The notes beneath the pieces are model-generated. The model did no database searches. It worked only from the letters and a program-made list of their open reading frames with translations, and was not told where the DNA came from. The position numbers and the translations under genes are program-made. 48,362 bases of DNA from Streptomyces sp. SID10853 (GTDB lineage Bacteria; Actinomycetota; Actinomycetes; Streptomycetales; Streptomycetaceae): contig NZ_JAAGLN010000022.1 in the NCBI RefSeq assembly GCF_010548145.1, positions 1 to 48,362 on the forward strand. Direction: 5' to 3'. Each line of letters opens with the position of its first letter. Within the stretch, counting starts at the first letter, position 1. Shown in pieces: positions 15,585-24,261 of the stretch.

Positions 15585-17435
15585 ATGCGCCCAAGGCGCT
15601 CATCCGCGCGGCGTCGCGCGCTCGCCGCAGCGGTCACCGGGGCGGCGCTCGTCGTGGCCCTCTCGGCCTGTTCGCAGGACGGCGGCAAGATCGACATGGG
15701 GCCCACCGGCGGCACCCCCGTCGAGGGCGGCACCGCGACGATGGCGCTGCCGCCGGCCGCCACCCCGAACTGGATCTTCCCCATCGGGGCCCCGGGGTAC
15801 GGCGCCACGTACAACTTCGCCATCCAGTCGCTGCTCTTCATGCCGGTCTACGACGCGGTGAAGAAGGACGGCGCCCTCACCACCACCGGGCCCAACACAC
15901 TGGGTACGAAGCCCGTCTACAGCGACGGCAACAAGACCGTCACCGTGCCGCTGCGCAAGGACATCAAGTGGTCCGACGGCAGGCCGGTGACCGCGCGCGA
16001 CATCGAGTTCTGGTTCAACATGGTCAAGGCCAACAAGGCGGAGTGGGGGAGCTACTCGGTCGGCACCATGCCCGACAACGTCAAGAGCTTCGAGACCGTC
16101 GACGCCCACACCGTCCGGCTGCACCTCAACCGCTCGTACAACCCCGACTGGTTCACCGCCAACCAGCTCACCCTGATGCGCGCCCTCCCGCAGGCCGCCT
16201 GGGACGCGAAGAAGGACGGCGGCGCGATCGGCGACTGGGACCGGACCACCGCGGGCGCCAAGGCGGTCTTCGCCCGGCTGACCACCCACTCCAAGAGCCT
16301 CGGCGCCTACTCCAAGGACCCGCTCTGGAAGACCGTCGACGGGCCCTGGAAGATCGCCGGCTGGCAGAACACCGGCCAGGTCACCCTCGTACGCAACCCG
16401 AAGTACACCGGTAACAACAAGGCGCATCTGGACAAGGTCGTCCTCAAGCCCTTCACCACCGCCGACTCCGAGTTCAACGTGCTGCGTTCCGGCGGCGTCG
16501 ACTACGGTTACATACCGCCGTCGGTGATCGCCCAGAAGAAGAAGTTCGAGAGCCGTGGCTACCGCGTCGACCCGTGGGAGGGCTGGGCGGCCACCTACAT
16601 CGTCTACAACTTCAACTCCTCGCACGGCGGGGCGGCCATGCGCCAGCTCTACATCCGCCAGGCCATGCAGCACCTGGTCGACCAGAAGTCGATGAGCAAG
16701 GTCATCTGGCAGGGCAGCGCCGACCCGACGCTCGGCCCGGTCCCCGTCACACCGAAGACGCAGTACACCACCCCGGAGATGCAGAAGAACCAGTACCCGT
16801 ACTCGGTGAAGGCGGCCCGCACGCTCCTCACCGACCACGGGTGGACCGTCCGCGACGGCCAGGCACGCTGCACCCGCCCCGGCACCGGCGCCGACCGGTG
16901 CGGAGCCGGCATCGCCAAGAACGCCCCGCTCGACCTGACGCTGCTCTCGCAGTCGGGCTCCACCGAGTCCACCAACATGATGCAGGAGCTGAAGTCCTCG
17001 CTGAGCAAGGCCGGTATCGACCTCAAGGTCCGCCAGCAGCCCCTCAACTCGGTCCTCGGCAACTCCGTGCCCTGCAAGGCAGGACAGCCGGGCTGCGACT
17101 GGGACATGTCGTTCTTCGGCACGGCCGGCAGCTGGTACTACCCGCTCAACCCCAGCGGTGAGCAGCTCTTCTCGACCGGAGCGTCAGCCAACTTCGGCAA
17201 CTACTCGGACCCGAAGGCCGACAAGCTGATCCGCGCCGTCCAGTACTCCAGCGACCCGAACGCCGTCCACGCGTACGGCCAGTACCTCTCCCAGCAGCTC
17301 CCCGTGATGTGGATGCCGAACCCCGCCTACCAGGTGTCGGTGATCCGCAACGACCTGCGGGGTGTCGACCAGAACCCCACCGTGACCCTCGCCCCGCAGG
17401 ACTGGTACTACGTCAAGAAGGGGGCCGACCAGTGA
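15585..17435 (+). CDS. Oligopeptide-type ABC transporter substrate-binding lipoprotein
   Basis: A 616-residue extracytoplasmic solute-binding protein of family 5 (OppA/DppA type). An Arg-rich N-terminus and hydrophobic stretch (ALAAAVTGAALVVALSAC) end in a lipobox, with Cys as the lipidated residue. The mature region has the usual LRKDIKWSDGRPVTARDIEFWF, a WKIAGWQNTGQVTLVRNPKY strand and the late AYGQYLSQQLPVMWMPN. GGAGG lies seven bases upstream of the ATG. It is the first gene of a four-gene importer operon and is divergent from the ROK repressor. The ligand is unknown. The family binds peptides, but also some sugars and opine-like compounds, and a ROK repressor makes a glycosidic ligand possible. 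Confidence 0.92.
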   Translation: MRPRRSSARRRALAAAVTGAALVVALSACSQDGGKIDMGPTGGTPVEGGTATMALPPAATPNWIFPIGAPGYGATYNFAIQSLLFMPVYDAVKKDGALTTTGPNTLGTKPVYSDGNKTVTVPLRKDIKWSDGRPVTARDIEFWFNMVKANKAEWGSYSVGTMPDNVKSFETVDAHTVRLHLNRSYNPDWFTANQLTLMRALPQAAWDAKKDGGAIGDWDRTTAGAKAVFARLTTHSKSLGAYSKDPLWKTVDGPWKIAGWQNTGQVTLVRNPKYTGNNKAHLDKVVLKPFTTADSEFNVLRSGGVDYGYIPPSVIAQKKKFESRGYRVDPWEGWAATYIVYNFNSSHGGAAMRQLYIRQAMQHLVDQKSMSKVIWQGSADPTLGPVPVTPKTQYTTPEMQKNQYPYSVKAARTLLTDHGWTVRDGQARCTRPGTGADRCGAGIAKNAPLDLTLLSQSGSTESTNMMQELKSSLSKAGIDLKVRQQPLNSVLGNSVPCKAGQPGCDWDMSFFGTAGSWYYPLNPSGEQLFSTGASANFGNYSDPKADKLIRAVQYSSDPNAVHAYGQYLSQQLPVMWMPNPAYQVSVIRNDLRGVDQNPTVTLAPQDWYYVKKGADQ

Positions 17436-18382
17436 CCGGCTTTCTCCTCAAGCGCCTCCTCCAGGCGGTGGTCGTTCTCTTCCTGGTGTCGGTCATCGTC
17501 TTCGTCCTTCTGCACATGCTCCCCGGCGGCCCGGCCCGCGCCATCCTCGGGCCCAAGGGCACACCGCAGCAGATCGAGCACTTCAACCACGCCCAGGGCT
17601 ACGACCGTTCGCTGCCCTTCCAGTACTTCGAGTATCTGAAGCGGCTGCTCACCGGTGACCTGGGAGTGTCGTACAAGCTGAACCAGCCGGTCTCCGACCT
17701 GCTCATGCAGCGGCTCCCCAAGACATTGCTGCTGACGGCGCTCTCCACCCTCCTCGCGGTGATCGTCGCGATCCCGCTCGGCCTGCTCCAGGCCGTACGA
17801 CGCGGGAAGATCACCGACTACCTGCTGACCGGGGGCGCCTTCCTGGCCTACGCGACGCCGGTCTTCTTCCTCGGTCTGATCCTGATCATCGTCTTCTGCC
17901 AGACGATCCCCATCTTCCCGTCGGAGGCACCGCAGGGCGAGTCCCTGGCCAGTATCTTCAGCGGCTTCTCCGGCATGGTGCTGCCCATCGTCACCATGGC
18001 GCTCGGCGTCATCGCGATGTTCAGCCGCTACATGCGCTCCGCCACACTCGACAACCTCACCGAGGAGTACGTCCGTACGGCGATGGCCAAGGGCCAGTCC
18101 AGCCGGCGGATCCTCGCCAAGCACGTGATGCGCAACGCGCTCATCCCGCTCGCCACCCTCCTCGGCCTGTATCTGCCGACGCTGTTCAGTGGTGCCCTGG
18201 TCGTCGAGGCGATGTTCAACTACCCCGGTATGGGCCTCCTGTTCTGGAACGCCGCACAGGGCTCCGACTTCCCCGTACTGCTCGGAGTGACGCTGGTCGT
18301 GGGCGTCGCCACCGTGGTCGGATCGCTGCTCACCGACATCGTCTACGCCGTCCTCGACCCCCGGATCCGGAGCGTCTCATGA
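17432..18382 (+). CDS. ABC transporter permease, DppB/OppB type
   Basis: A 316-residue membrane permease of the peptide importer family with about six transmembrane helices. It has the conserved N-terminal start (LLKRLLQAVVVLFLVSVIVFVLLHMLPGGP). The EAA loop reads YVRTAMAKGQSSRRILAKHVMRNALIP, which contacts the ATPase. The GTG start overlaps the upstream stop (GTGA), giving translational coupling with the binding protein. The C-terminal YAVLDPRIR motif is typical of DppB. Together with the next gene it forms the heterodimeric membrane channel. Confidence 0.93.
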   Translation: MTGFLLKRLLQAVVVLFLVSVIVFVLLHMLPGGPARAILGPKGTPQQIEHFNHAQGYDRSLPFQYFEYLKRLLTGDLGVSYKLNQPVSDLLMQRLPKTLLLTALSTLLAVIVAIPLGLLQAVRRGKITDYLLTGGAFLAYATPVFFLGLILIIVFCQTIPIFPSEAPQGESLASIFSGFSGMVLPIVTMALGVIAMFSRYMRSATLDNLTEEYVRTAMAKGQSSRRILAKHVMRNALIPLATLLGLYLPTLFSGALVVEAMFNYPGMGLLFWNAAQGSDFPVLLGVTLVVGVATVVGSLLTDIVYAVLDPRIRSVS

Positions 18383-19278
18383 GCACCGCCGTCATAGCCC
18401 CCGGGCACGAGGACGCCGACCTCGCCACGCCTTCGCTGGCCCGCCGCACCGTGCAGGTCTTCACCGGCAACAAGCTCGCCCTCACCGGCGTGATCGTGCT
18501 GGTGCTGCTGCTCGCGTTCTGCTACATCGGCCCGCTGGTCCACTCCACCGACCAGGTCCACACCGACCTGTCCCAGGCCAACCTGGCACCCGGCAGCCCC
18601 GGACACATCCTGGGCACCACCGACCTCGGCTACGACCTGCTCGGCCGGCTGATGCTGGCCGGCCAGTCCTCGCTCGAAGTCGGGCTCGCCGCCGGGCTGC
18701 TCGCCACCCTCTTCGGCACCCTCTGGGGCGCGGTCTCCGGCTACTTCGGCGGCTGGACCGACGCCGTGATGATGCGTGTCACGGACGCCGCGCTCGCCAT
18801 CCCCGCGATGTTCCTGCTGGTGGTCGTCGCCGCGATCATCACGCCCAGCAAGAGCGTGCTCATCGTGATCATCGCGGCGGTGGCCTGGCTCTCCCCGGCC
18901 CGGCTCGTCCGCGGTGAGGCACTCTCGCTGCGCGACCGCGAGTACGTCCAGGCCATGCGGATGATGGGCGGCGGCGGAGCCCGCGCCGTGTTCCGGCACA
19001 TCGTGCCCAACGCCATCGGCACCGTCATCGTCAACTGCACCTTCCAGATCGCCGACGCCATCCTCTACGTCAGCTATCTGGCGTTCCTCGGCCTCAGCAT
19101 CCCGCCGCCCGCCACCGACTGGGGGTCGATGCTCTCCTCGGGCATCACCTACACCCAGAACGGTTACTGGTGGCTGATCTTCCCGCCGGGCATCGCCATC
19201 GTGCTCGTCGTCGGCGCGTTCAACTTCGTGGGCGACGGCCTCCGGGACGCCTTCGAAGTACGGCTCCAGAAGAAGTAG
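18379..19278 (+). CDS. ABC transporter permease, DppC/OppC type
   Basis: A 299-residue partner permease. It has the DppC N-terminal helix and extracytoplasmic segment with HILGTTDLGYDLLGRLMLAGQSSL. The EAA loop is YVQAMRMMGGGGARAVFRHIVPNAIG, and the end is FVGDGLRDAFEVRLQ, a standard DppC signature. The start overlaps the upstream stop by four bases (ATGA). It pairs with the DppB-type protein and docks to the fused ATPase encoded 48 nt downstream. Confidence 0.93.
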   Translation: MSTAVIAPGHEDADLATPSLARRTVQVFTGNKLALTGVIVLVLLLAFCYIGPLVHSTDQVHTDLSQANLAPGSPGHILGTTDLGYDLLGRLMLAGQSSLEVGLAAGLLATLFGTLWGAVSGYFGGWTDAVMMRVTDAALAIPAMFLLVVVAAIITPSKSVLIVIIAAVAWLSPARLVRGEALSLRDREYVQAMRMMGGGGARAVFRHIVPNAIGTVIVNCTFQIADAILYVSYLAFLGLSIPPPATDWGSMLSSGITYTQNGYWWLIFPPGIAIVLVVGAFNFVGDGLRDAFEVRLQKK

Positions 19279-19326
19279 CCACACCCCCGCCTGCTTTCCT
19301 GCCTGCACTGCCCGGAGGACACTCCC

Positions 19327-21348
19327 ATGACCGAGCCGCTGCTGCGGATCGACGATCTCCATGTCGACATAGCGTCCCGCAATCGCACCGTCCACGCCCT
19401 CGACGGCGTCAGCCTGGATCTCGCCCCCGGCGAGGCACTCGGCGTGGTCGGTGAGTCCGGCTGCGGCAAGACGATGACCGCGCTGAGTGTCCTCGGGCTG
19501 CTCCCGCCCGGCGGCGCCGTCGCTTCGGGGCGGGTCCTCTTCGACGGGCACGACCTCGCGTCGGCCGGCGAACCCGTACTGCGCGACGTCCGGGGCAACA
19601 CCATCGGCATGGTCTTCCAGGACCCGCTGACCTCCCTCAACCCCACCATGACCATCGGCGCACAGGTCGCCGAGCCGCTCCTGCTGCACCGCACCGTCAG
19701 CAAGCAGGAGGCATGGGCGCGGGCCGAGGAGATGCTCGGCCTGGTCGGCATGCCGCAGCCGTCCGAGCGGATGAAGGCGTATCCGCACCAGCTGTCCGGC
19801 GGTATGCGACAGCGCGTCGCCATCGCCATGGCGCTCGTCTGCGAACCCAAGCTCCTCATCGCCGACGAGCCCACCACCGCACTCGACGTCACCACCCAGC
19901 ACCAGATCCTGGAGCTCATCGACGGGCTGCGCTCCCGCCTCGGCATGGCGATGATCCTCGTCACCCACGACCTGGGCGTCATCGCCAACCGGGTCGACCG
20001 GGTCGCCGTGATGTACGCGGGCAAGGTCGCCGAGACCTCCGGCGTACGGGACCTCTTCGCCCGCCCGAGGCACCGCTACACCCAGGCGCTCTTCGCAGCG
20101 CTCCCCGAGAAGGCCGTCGAGGGCGAGACCGAACTGCGCACCATCCCCGGCCTGCCGCCGAACCTCGCCACCGCCCAGCAGGGCTGCCGGTTCGCCGCCC
20201 GCTGCGCCTTCGCCACCGACGTCTGCCGCGCCGACGAGCCGCAACTGACCGAGGGCGACCACCGGTTCGCCTGCTTCCACCCCGTACCTGAGGACGGCGA
20301 GCCGGACAGCGCGGACGCACCCGTCAGGGAGCGGGAGGCCGCCGCCGTGGTCCCGGACGGCGCGACGCTCCTCGAAGTCACCGACCTCCGCAAGGACTTC
20401 CCGCTCACCGGCGGCCCGTTCTCCCGCAAGCGGGGCACGGTCAGCGCCGTCGGCGGTGTGTCACTGACGGTGCGCAAGGGCGAGACCTTCGGCATGGTCG
20501 GCGAGTCCGGCTGCGGCAAGACCACCATCGGCCGCATGATCGCCGGCCTTGAGGACCCCACGGCGGGGTCGATCGTCTTCGAGGGCCAGGACCTGGCCAC
20601 CATGGACCGCGGCCGGCGCCGCGCCCACCGCCGCCGGATCCAGCTGATGTTCCAGGACTCCGCCGCGGCCATGGACCCGCGCATGCGGATCGGTACGATC
20701 CTGCGCGAGCCGCTCGTCATCCAGGGCGTCGGCGACCGGGCCGAACAGGACCGGATCGTCGCCGGACTCCTCGACGCGGTCGGGCTGCCGCGCGGCGCCG
20801 TCGACCGCTACCCGCACGAGTTCTCCGGCGGCCAGCGCCAGCGCCTCGGGCTCGCCCGCGCGCTGACGCTCTCGCCCGACCTGATCGTCGCCGACGAGCC
20901 GGTCTCCGCGCTCGACGTCTCCGTACAGGCCCAGATCCTCAACCTGATGCGGGAACTGCAGCGCGAGCGCGGGCTGACGTACCTCTTCATCTCGCACGAC
21001 CTGGCAGTGGTCCGCTACCTGGCCGACACGGTCGGGGTGATGTACCTCGGCAAGCTGGTCGAGTCCGGCCCGGCCGACGAGGTGTACGCGAACCCCCTCC
21101 ACCCGTACACCCGCGGACTCCTCGACACCGTCAACGTCCCGGACCCCGAGACGGCAGGCGCCGGCCGCACCCCGCTCGGCGGCGAGACACCCTCCGCCGC
21201 GAACCCGCCCTCCGGCTGCCGGTTCCGGACCCGCTGCCCCATCGCGAAGGACATCTGCGCCGAGACCGAACCGCCGGCCAGCACGCCGGACGGCGCCGGC
21301 CACCAGGTGGCCTGCCACTTCCCGCTGGTACGGCAGGCGGCGGCCTGA
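19327..21348 (+). CDS. Fused dual ATP-binding protein of the peptide importer (DppD-DppF type)
   Basis: A 673-residue protein with two complete ABC ATPase modules, replacing the separate DppD and DppF subunits. Module 1 has Walker A GESGCGKTM, signature LSGGMRQR and Walker B LLIADEPTTALD. Module 2 has GESGCGKTTIG, FSGGQRQR and LIVADEPVSALD. Each module ends with the oligopeptide-transporter C-terminal domain, seen as GCRFAARCAFATDVC and GCRFRTRCPIAKDIC, where conserved cysteines may bind an Fe-S cluster. Such fusions are common in actinobacteria. It powers the importer made by the three genes upstream and closes the operon at a short hairpin. Confidence 0.93.
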   Translation: MTEPLLRIDDLHVDIASRNRTVHALDGVSLDLAPGEALGVVGESGCGKTMTALSVLGLLPPGGAVASGRVLFDGHDLASAGEPVLRDVRGNTIGMVFQDPLTSLNPTMTIGAQVAEPLLLHRTVSKQEAWARAEEMLGLVGMPQPSERMKAYPHQLSGGMRQRVAIAMALVCEPKLLIADEPTTALDVTTQHQILELIDGLRSRLGMAMILVTHDLGVIANRVDRVAVMYAGKVAETSGVRDLFARPRHRYTQALFAALPEKAVEGETELRTIPGLPPNLATAQQGCRFAARCAFATDVCRADEPQLTEGDHRFACFHPVPEDGEPDSADAPVREREAAAVVPDGATLLEVTDLRKDFPLTGGPFSRKRGTVSAVGGVSLTVRKGETFGMVGESGCGKTTIGRMIAGLEDPTAGSIVFEGQDLATMDRGRRRAHRRRIQLMFQDSAAAMDPRMRIGTILREPLVIQGVGDRAEQDRIVAGLLDAVGLPRGAVDRYPHEFSGGQRQRLGLARALTLSPDLIVADEPVSALDVSVQAQILNLMRELQRERGLTYLFISHDLAVVRYLADTVGVMYLGKLVESGPADEVYANPLHPYTRGLLDTVNVPDPETAGAGRTPLGGETPSAANPPSGCRFRTRCPIAKDICAETEPPASTPDGAGHQVACHFPLVRQAAA

Positions 21349-21351
21349 ACC

Positions 21352-21383
21352 GGAGCGGCACACACCGCGCGGGGCGGTGCTCC
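21352..21383. terminator. Short hairpin between the ABC operon and endonuclease V
   Basis: Outer arms GGAGC/GCTCC and an inner ACCGC-GCGGG... GCGGT pairing fit in the 37-bp gap between two convergent stop codons. It is weaker and more interrupted than the other hairpins. Termination here is inferred mainly from position. Confidence 0.5.
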
Positions 21384-21385
21384 CC

Positions 21386-22057
21386 TTACGCCACCGCCTC
21401 GCGCAGCGCCCGCCGGCAGAGCGCGTCGGCGCGCCGGGTGGACTCCGGAAGCCGGTAGTCGGGGGAGAGCCGCAGGGTGTGGGCGCAGGCGTTGTCGATG
21501 CCGACCCGGTGCCCCACGGAGACGAACACCGGCTTCACCCCGTCCTGGGTACGCAGCGCCCGCCCCACCTCATCGCCGCCCTCGGCCAGCAGCGGGGTCT
21601 GCGCACCGCGCCGGGCGCCCGGCTGCTCGTACGAGAAGGTGAAGGGGTTCTTCGCCACCCCGATCACCGGCAGACCCGTCAGCACCCCCAGATGGCTGGC
21701 GAGCCCGAACCGTCGCGGATGGGCCAGCCCGTAACCGTCGCAGACCACAAGACCGGGGCCGGCGGAGAGCGCTTCGAGGGCCGCCAGCACGGTCGGGACC
21801 TCACGGAACGCGAGCAGCCCGGGTACATACGGGAACGTCACCCGGCCCACCGCGGTGGCCTCGTCCACCACGGCCAGCGTCGCGGCGTCGAGCACCACGG
21901 CGGCGGCCGCCACCACGTCGCGTTCGTCGTCGTACGCCACATCGACACCGGTGATCAGCCCGGTGCCCGGCGCCGGACCGGGCTCGTCCAGCACCACACG
22001 GGTGCGAAGTTCGTCCTGGACCGCGCGGGCTGCCGTCTCATCGGCGGGGGTCTCCAT
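21386..22057 (-). CDS. nfi: Endonuclease V (deoxyinosine repair)
   Basis: A 223-residue endonuclease V, which cuts the second phosphodiester bond 3' of deoxyinosine and acts in alternative excision repair. The metal-site Asp39 is in GVDVAY, followed by the diagnostic PYVPGLLAFRE segment with the second acidic ligand. VVCDGYGLAHPRRFGLASHLGV and GVAKNPF (catalytic Lys region) are also present. The C-terminal VFVSVGHRVGIDNA matches the family. It is a single gene, convergent with the ABC operon and divergent from DoxX. No unusual features. Confidence 0.93.
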   Translation of the reverse strand: METPADETAARAVQDELRTRVVLDEPGPAPGTGLITGVDVAYDDERDVVAAAAVVLDAATLAVVDEATAVGRVTFPYVPGLLAFREVPTVLAALEALSAGPGLVVCDGYGLAHPRRFGLASHLGVLTGLPVIGVAKNPFTFSYEQPGARRGAQTPLLAEGGDEVGRALRTQDGVKPVFVSVGHRVGIDNACAHTLRLSPDYRLPESTRRADALCRRALREAVA

Positions 22058-22254
22058 GGGCTCAGCCTACGAGGGCGGCTCCGCGCCGGGTCGAACCGCG
22101 GTGACCTGCGACTTCGCCCGGATGGGCCAACCCCGTTGCGAGCGGGACGCACGGGGCGAGGAGAGTGGGTACGTACGTTCGCCGCCGGGACCGCGTCGCG
22201 GCCCCGCGGGCGGTCGTCGCCCGTTGACCCGCTGCCACAGATCTGGAGACTCCG

Positions 22255-22812
22255 ATGACCTGCATCAACCGACGTGACATGGGACTGCTCGCCCTGCGGG
22301 CCGGTACCGGGGTGGTGCTCGTCGCACACGGTTCGCAGAAGCTGTTCGGCTGGTTCGGCGGCGGCGGGCTCGCGGGGACCGCGGCGGGGATGGAGCACAT
22401 GGGATTCCTGCCCGGACACCGGAACGCGGTCGCCGCCGGCCTCGGCGAGGCGGGCGGCGGGGCGATGCTGGCGCTCGGCCTCGGCACACCCGTCGCGGGC
22501 GCCGCCGTCGCGGGCACCATGGCGGGAGCGGTGTCCGTCCACGCGCCCGCCGGTTTCTTCGCCCAGTCGGGAGGCTATGAGTACCCGGCGCTCCTCGGCT
22601 TCACCGCTGCGGCCATCGGAGTCGCGGGCGCGGGCCGCTACTCGCTGGACGAGGTGACCGGGAACCGCTTCGACCGCCCCTGGATGCTCGCCCTGGCCTT
22701 CGCCGGAAGCGCGGTGGCGAGCGCCGCGGTGGTCAGCAAGCGGAAGAAGGCGCTGGCCGCCAGGGCGAAGGCCGAAGCGGACGCCGGCACGGTGCCGGGA
22801 GCGGGGGCGTAA
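22255..22812 (+). CDS. DoxX family membrane protein
   Basis: A 185-residue membrane protein. The DoxX core starts with LLALRAGTGVVLVAHGSQKLFGWFGGGGL and continues with four hydrophobic helices. The typical GGGLAGTAAGMEHMGF loop and EAGGGAMLALGLGTP helix are present. The C-terminal extension (KRKKALAARAKAEADAG) is basic and cytoplasmic. DoxX proteins are linked to quinone or thiosulfate oxidation and, in mycobacteria, to a membrane oxidoreductase complex; the specific role here is unknown. GGAGA precedes the ATG. The gene stands alone and ends at a long hairpin. The 197-bp gap to the endonuclease V gene presumably holds both promoters; no dyad stood out. Confidence 0.85.
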   Translation: MTCINRRDMGLLALRAGTGVVLVAHGSQKLFGWFGGGGLAGTAAGMEHMGFLPGHRNAVAAGLGEAGGGAMLALGLGTPVAGAAVAGTMAGAVSVHAPAGFFAQSGGYEYPALLGFTAAAIGVAGAGRYSLDEVTGNRFDRPWMLALAFAGSAVASAAVVSKRKKALAARAKAEADAGTVPGAGA

Positions 22813-22838
22813 CAGGGGCGCGCCGTACGGGAGACGGC

Positions 22839-22907
22839 AGGCGGAAGCCGGCCGAGCCGAGCCGGAACGCGGTGGGCGCTCGCGCTCGGCGCGGCCGGCT
22901 TCCGCCT
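22839..22907. terminator. Long bidirectional hairpin
   Basis: A perfect 16-bp inverted repeat (arms 22839-22854 and 22892-22907, AGGCGGAAGCCGGCCG and its complement) with extra GCCGAGC/GCTCGGC pairing inside the 37-nt loop, between convergent doxX and DUF488 genes. Almost certainly a two-way terminator. Confidence 0.85.
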
Positions 22908-22924
22908 TGCCGGGAACCGCCCCC

Positions 22925-23287
22925 CTATCCCCGCAACAGGTCAGCGAGGACCGTGGCCTGACTGATGTCGGCGCGTTTCGTCGCCGTCAGAAGCGTCAGC
23001 TTCCGCTTCCTCGCCAGATCGCGCAGATGAGTCAGCGCCTCGGCGCGATCGCTCTCCGACAGCTCGTTCCGGTAGCGGCGGCCGAACTCCTCGAATCTGT
23101 CGGGGTCATGGGCGTACCACTTGCGCAAGTCGGTCGACGGGGCCACGGCCTTGCACCATTCGTCCAGGTCCGCCTTCTCCTTGGAGAGACCTCGCGGCCA
23201 GATGCCGTCGACCAGCACCCGCGCCCCGTCCCGGTCCGACGGGTCCTCGTAGACCCGTCGCACTTCCACTCTCGGCCGGACCGTCAT
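22925..23287 (-). CDS. DUF488 family protein
   Basis: A 120-residue DUF488 protein. The conserved [46 protein letters not shown] block covers most of the protein. The family has a conserved core resembling a small nucleotide- or nucleic-acid-binding fold, and no biochemical activity is established that I know of. Its ATG overlaps the stop of the upstream L31 gene (ATGA), so it is translationally coupled to a ribosomal protein gene. It is the last gene of a three-gene unit with the DUF6296-like gene and rpmE2. Confidence 0.85.
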   Translation of the reverse strand: MTVRPRVEVRRVYEDPSDRDGARVLVDGIWPRGLSKEKADLDEWCKAVAPSTDLRKWYAHDPDRFEEFGRRYRNELSESDRAEALTHLRDLARKRKLTLLTATKRADISQATVLADLLRG

Positions 23288-23541
23288 GCCTGCTGCCCGC
23301 CTTCGCCGTACCGCTTCTCGAATTTGGCGACCTGGCCTTCCGCGTCGACCACCCGCGCCTTCCCCGTGTAGAAGGGATGGCTCTCCGCGGAGATCTCCAC
23401 ATCGATCACCGGGTACGTCTGCCCGTCGTCCCAGGCGATGGTCTCGTCGCTCCCGGCCGTGGACCTGGTGAGAAACGCGTATCCGGCGGAGCGGTCGCGG
23501 AAGACGACCGGCCCGTACGAGGGGTGCTTGTCCTCTTTCAT
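23284..23541 (-). CDS. rpmE2: 50S ribosomal protein L31 type B
   Basis: An 85-residue L31 starting [16 protein letters not shown], with [11 protein letters not shown] and the family ending [26 protein letters not shown]. The CXXC zinc site of type A L31 is absent, so this is the zinc-independent paralogue (type B). In other actinobacteria the type B gene is induced on zinc starvation by loss of Zur repression. No obvious Zur box is visible before this gene or before the DUF6296-like gene three bases upstream. AAGGAG lies at normal spacing before the ATG. Confidence 0.92.
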   Translation of the reverse strand: MKEDKHPSYGPVVFRDRSAGYAFLTRSTAGSDETIAWDDGQTYPVIDVEISAESHPFYTGKARVVDAEGQVAKFEKRYGEGGQQA

Positions 23542-23544
23542 CTG

Positions 23545-23793
23545 CTACTCCTTGCCGGTCGGGCGCGGGTGTACTTCGAGCGGCGGTACGTGCGCCTGAT
23601 GGCCTCCCGACGCCAGCATGCGCACCTCGCCACCCTGATTGATCTCCGCACGCACGATGCCTGTTCCGTCGGCGTAGACCGGGGCACCGCTCGCGCCGGT
23701 CATCGTGGTGCGCCGGACGAGGACGGTGTCGCTTCCCTCGCCGGGTGTGTTGAACACGAGCTCGTAGCTTTCCGGAAAATCAGGTGTGTTCAT
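23545..23793 (-). CDS. DUF6296-like small protein
   Basis: An 82-residue protein beginning MNTPDFPESYELVF, with VLVRRTTMTGASGAPVYADGTGIVRAEI and GEVRMLASGGHQ. I associate this pattern with the actinobacterial DUF6296 family (from memory). It looks like a small beta-rich cytoplasmic protein. The longer frame upstream is rejected because it overlaps noncoding sequence and lacks codon bias. It ends three bases before the L31 start and so probably leads the DUF6296-L31-DUF488 unit. Function unknown; a link to translation or zinc stress would follow only from position. The 253-bp gap to the divergent DUF6381-like gene holds nothing else I can identify. Confidence 0.65.
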   Translation of the reverse strand: MNTPDFPESYELVFNTPGEGSDTVLVRRTTMTGASGAPVYADGTGIVRAEINQGGEVRMLASGGHQAHVPPLEVHPRPTGKE

Positions 23794-24046
23794 GGTTGGC
23801 TCACGCTTCCCGGTTGAGCTGCGCCCTTTCCGGGCGCGCCCCAGTACGTGCACGGGCGCGCCGACCGGAGCCCCGTACACACCACGATGCCGGGTTTCGC
23901 CGGGCCACGCATGCCGAGATGCACGGAGAGTGAGAGAGCGCGTGCCGCTTCCACGGTGCGTGAGCACCGGGGATGCGGTCCGCAGCGGTCCCTGGTTCGC
24001 TGGGAGAACCCCTTTCCACGACCCTTCCAGACCACCAGGAGCTGTG

Positions 24047-24238
24047 ATGAGCGGTGCGGGCGAGAGCGGCAGCCGGGTCCAGCAGATGCGGGCCAAGGCG
24101 CAGGACCTGAAGCAGGCGGCCGAGCAGACGACCGATCCGGAGGAGCGGCGCCGGCTCAAGGAGAAGGCCGGCAGGCTGGACCGGCAGAGCGAGCAGGAGA
24201 GCAGCATGGCGGCCGGGGACATCTATCCGTCCGAGTGA
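24047..24238 (+). CDS. DUF6381-like small helical protein
   Basis: A 63-residue protein with an almost continuous charged amphipathic helix (QQMRAKAQDLKQAAEQTTDPEERRRLKEKAGRL, split by TDPEE) and a short tail AAGDIYPSE. This pattern matches small Streptomyces proteins listed as DUF6381, from memory. AGGAG precedes the ATG, which fixes the start inside a longer open frame. Length, composition and the helical-hairpin look suggest a small coiled-coil or stress protein. Function unknown. It is convergent with the epoxide hydrolase gene. Confidence 0.7.
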   Translation: MSGAGESGSRVQQMRAKAQDLKQAAEQTTDPEERRRLKEKAGRLDRQSEQESSMAAGDIYPSE

Positions 24239-24261
24239 CGGCGTTCGGCGGGCTCTGTCCG

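Noticed and set aside
18343..20280. A 645-codon open frame on the minus strand across the ABC genes
   Set aside because: Antisense shadow of DppC and the fused ATPase; composition is Asp/Gly/His-rich without any domain.
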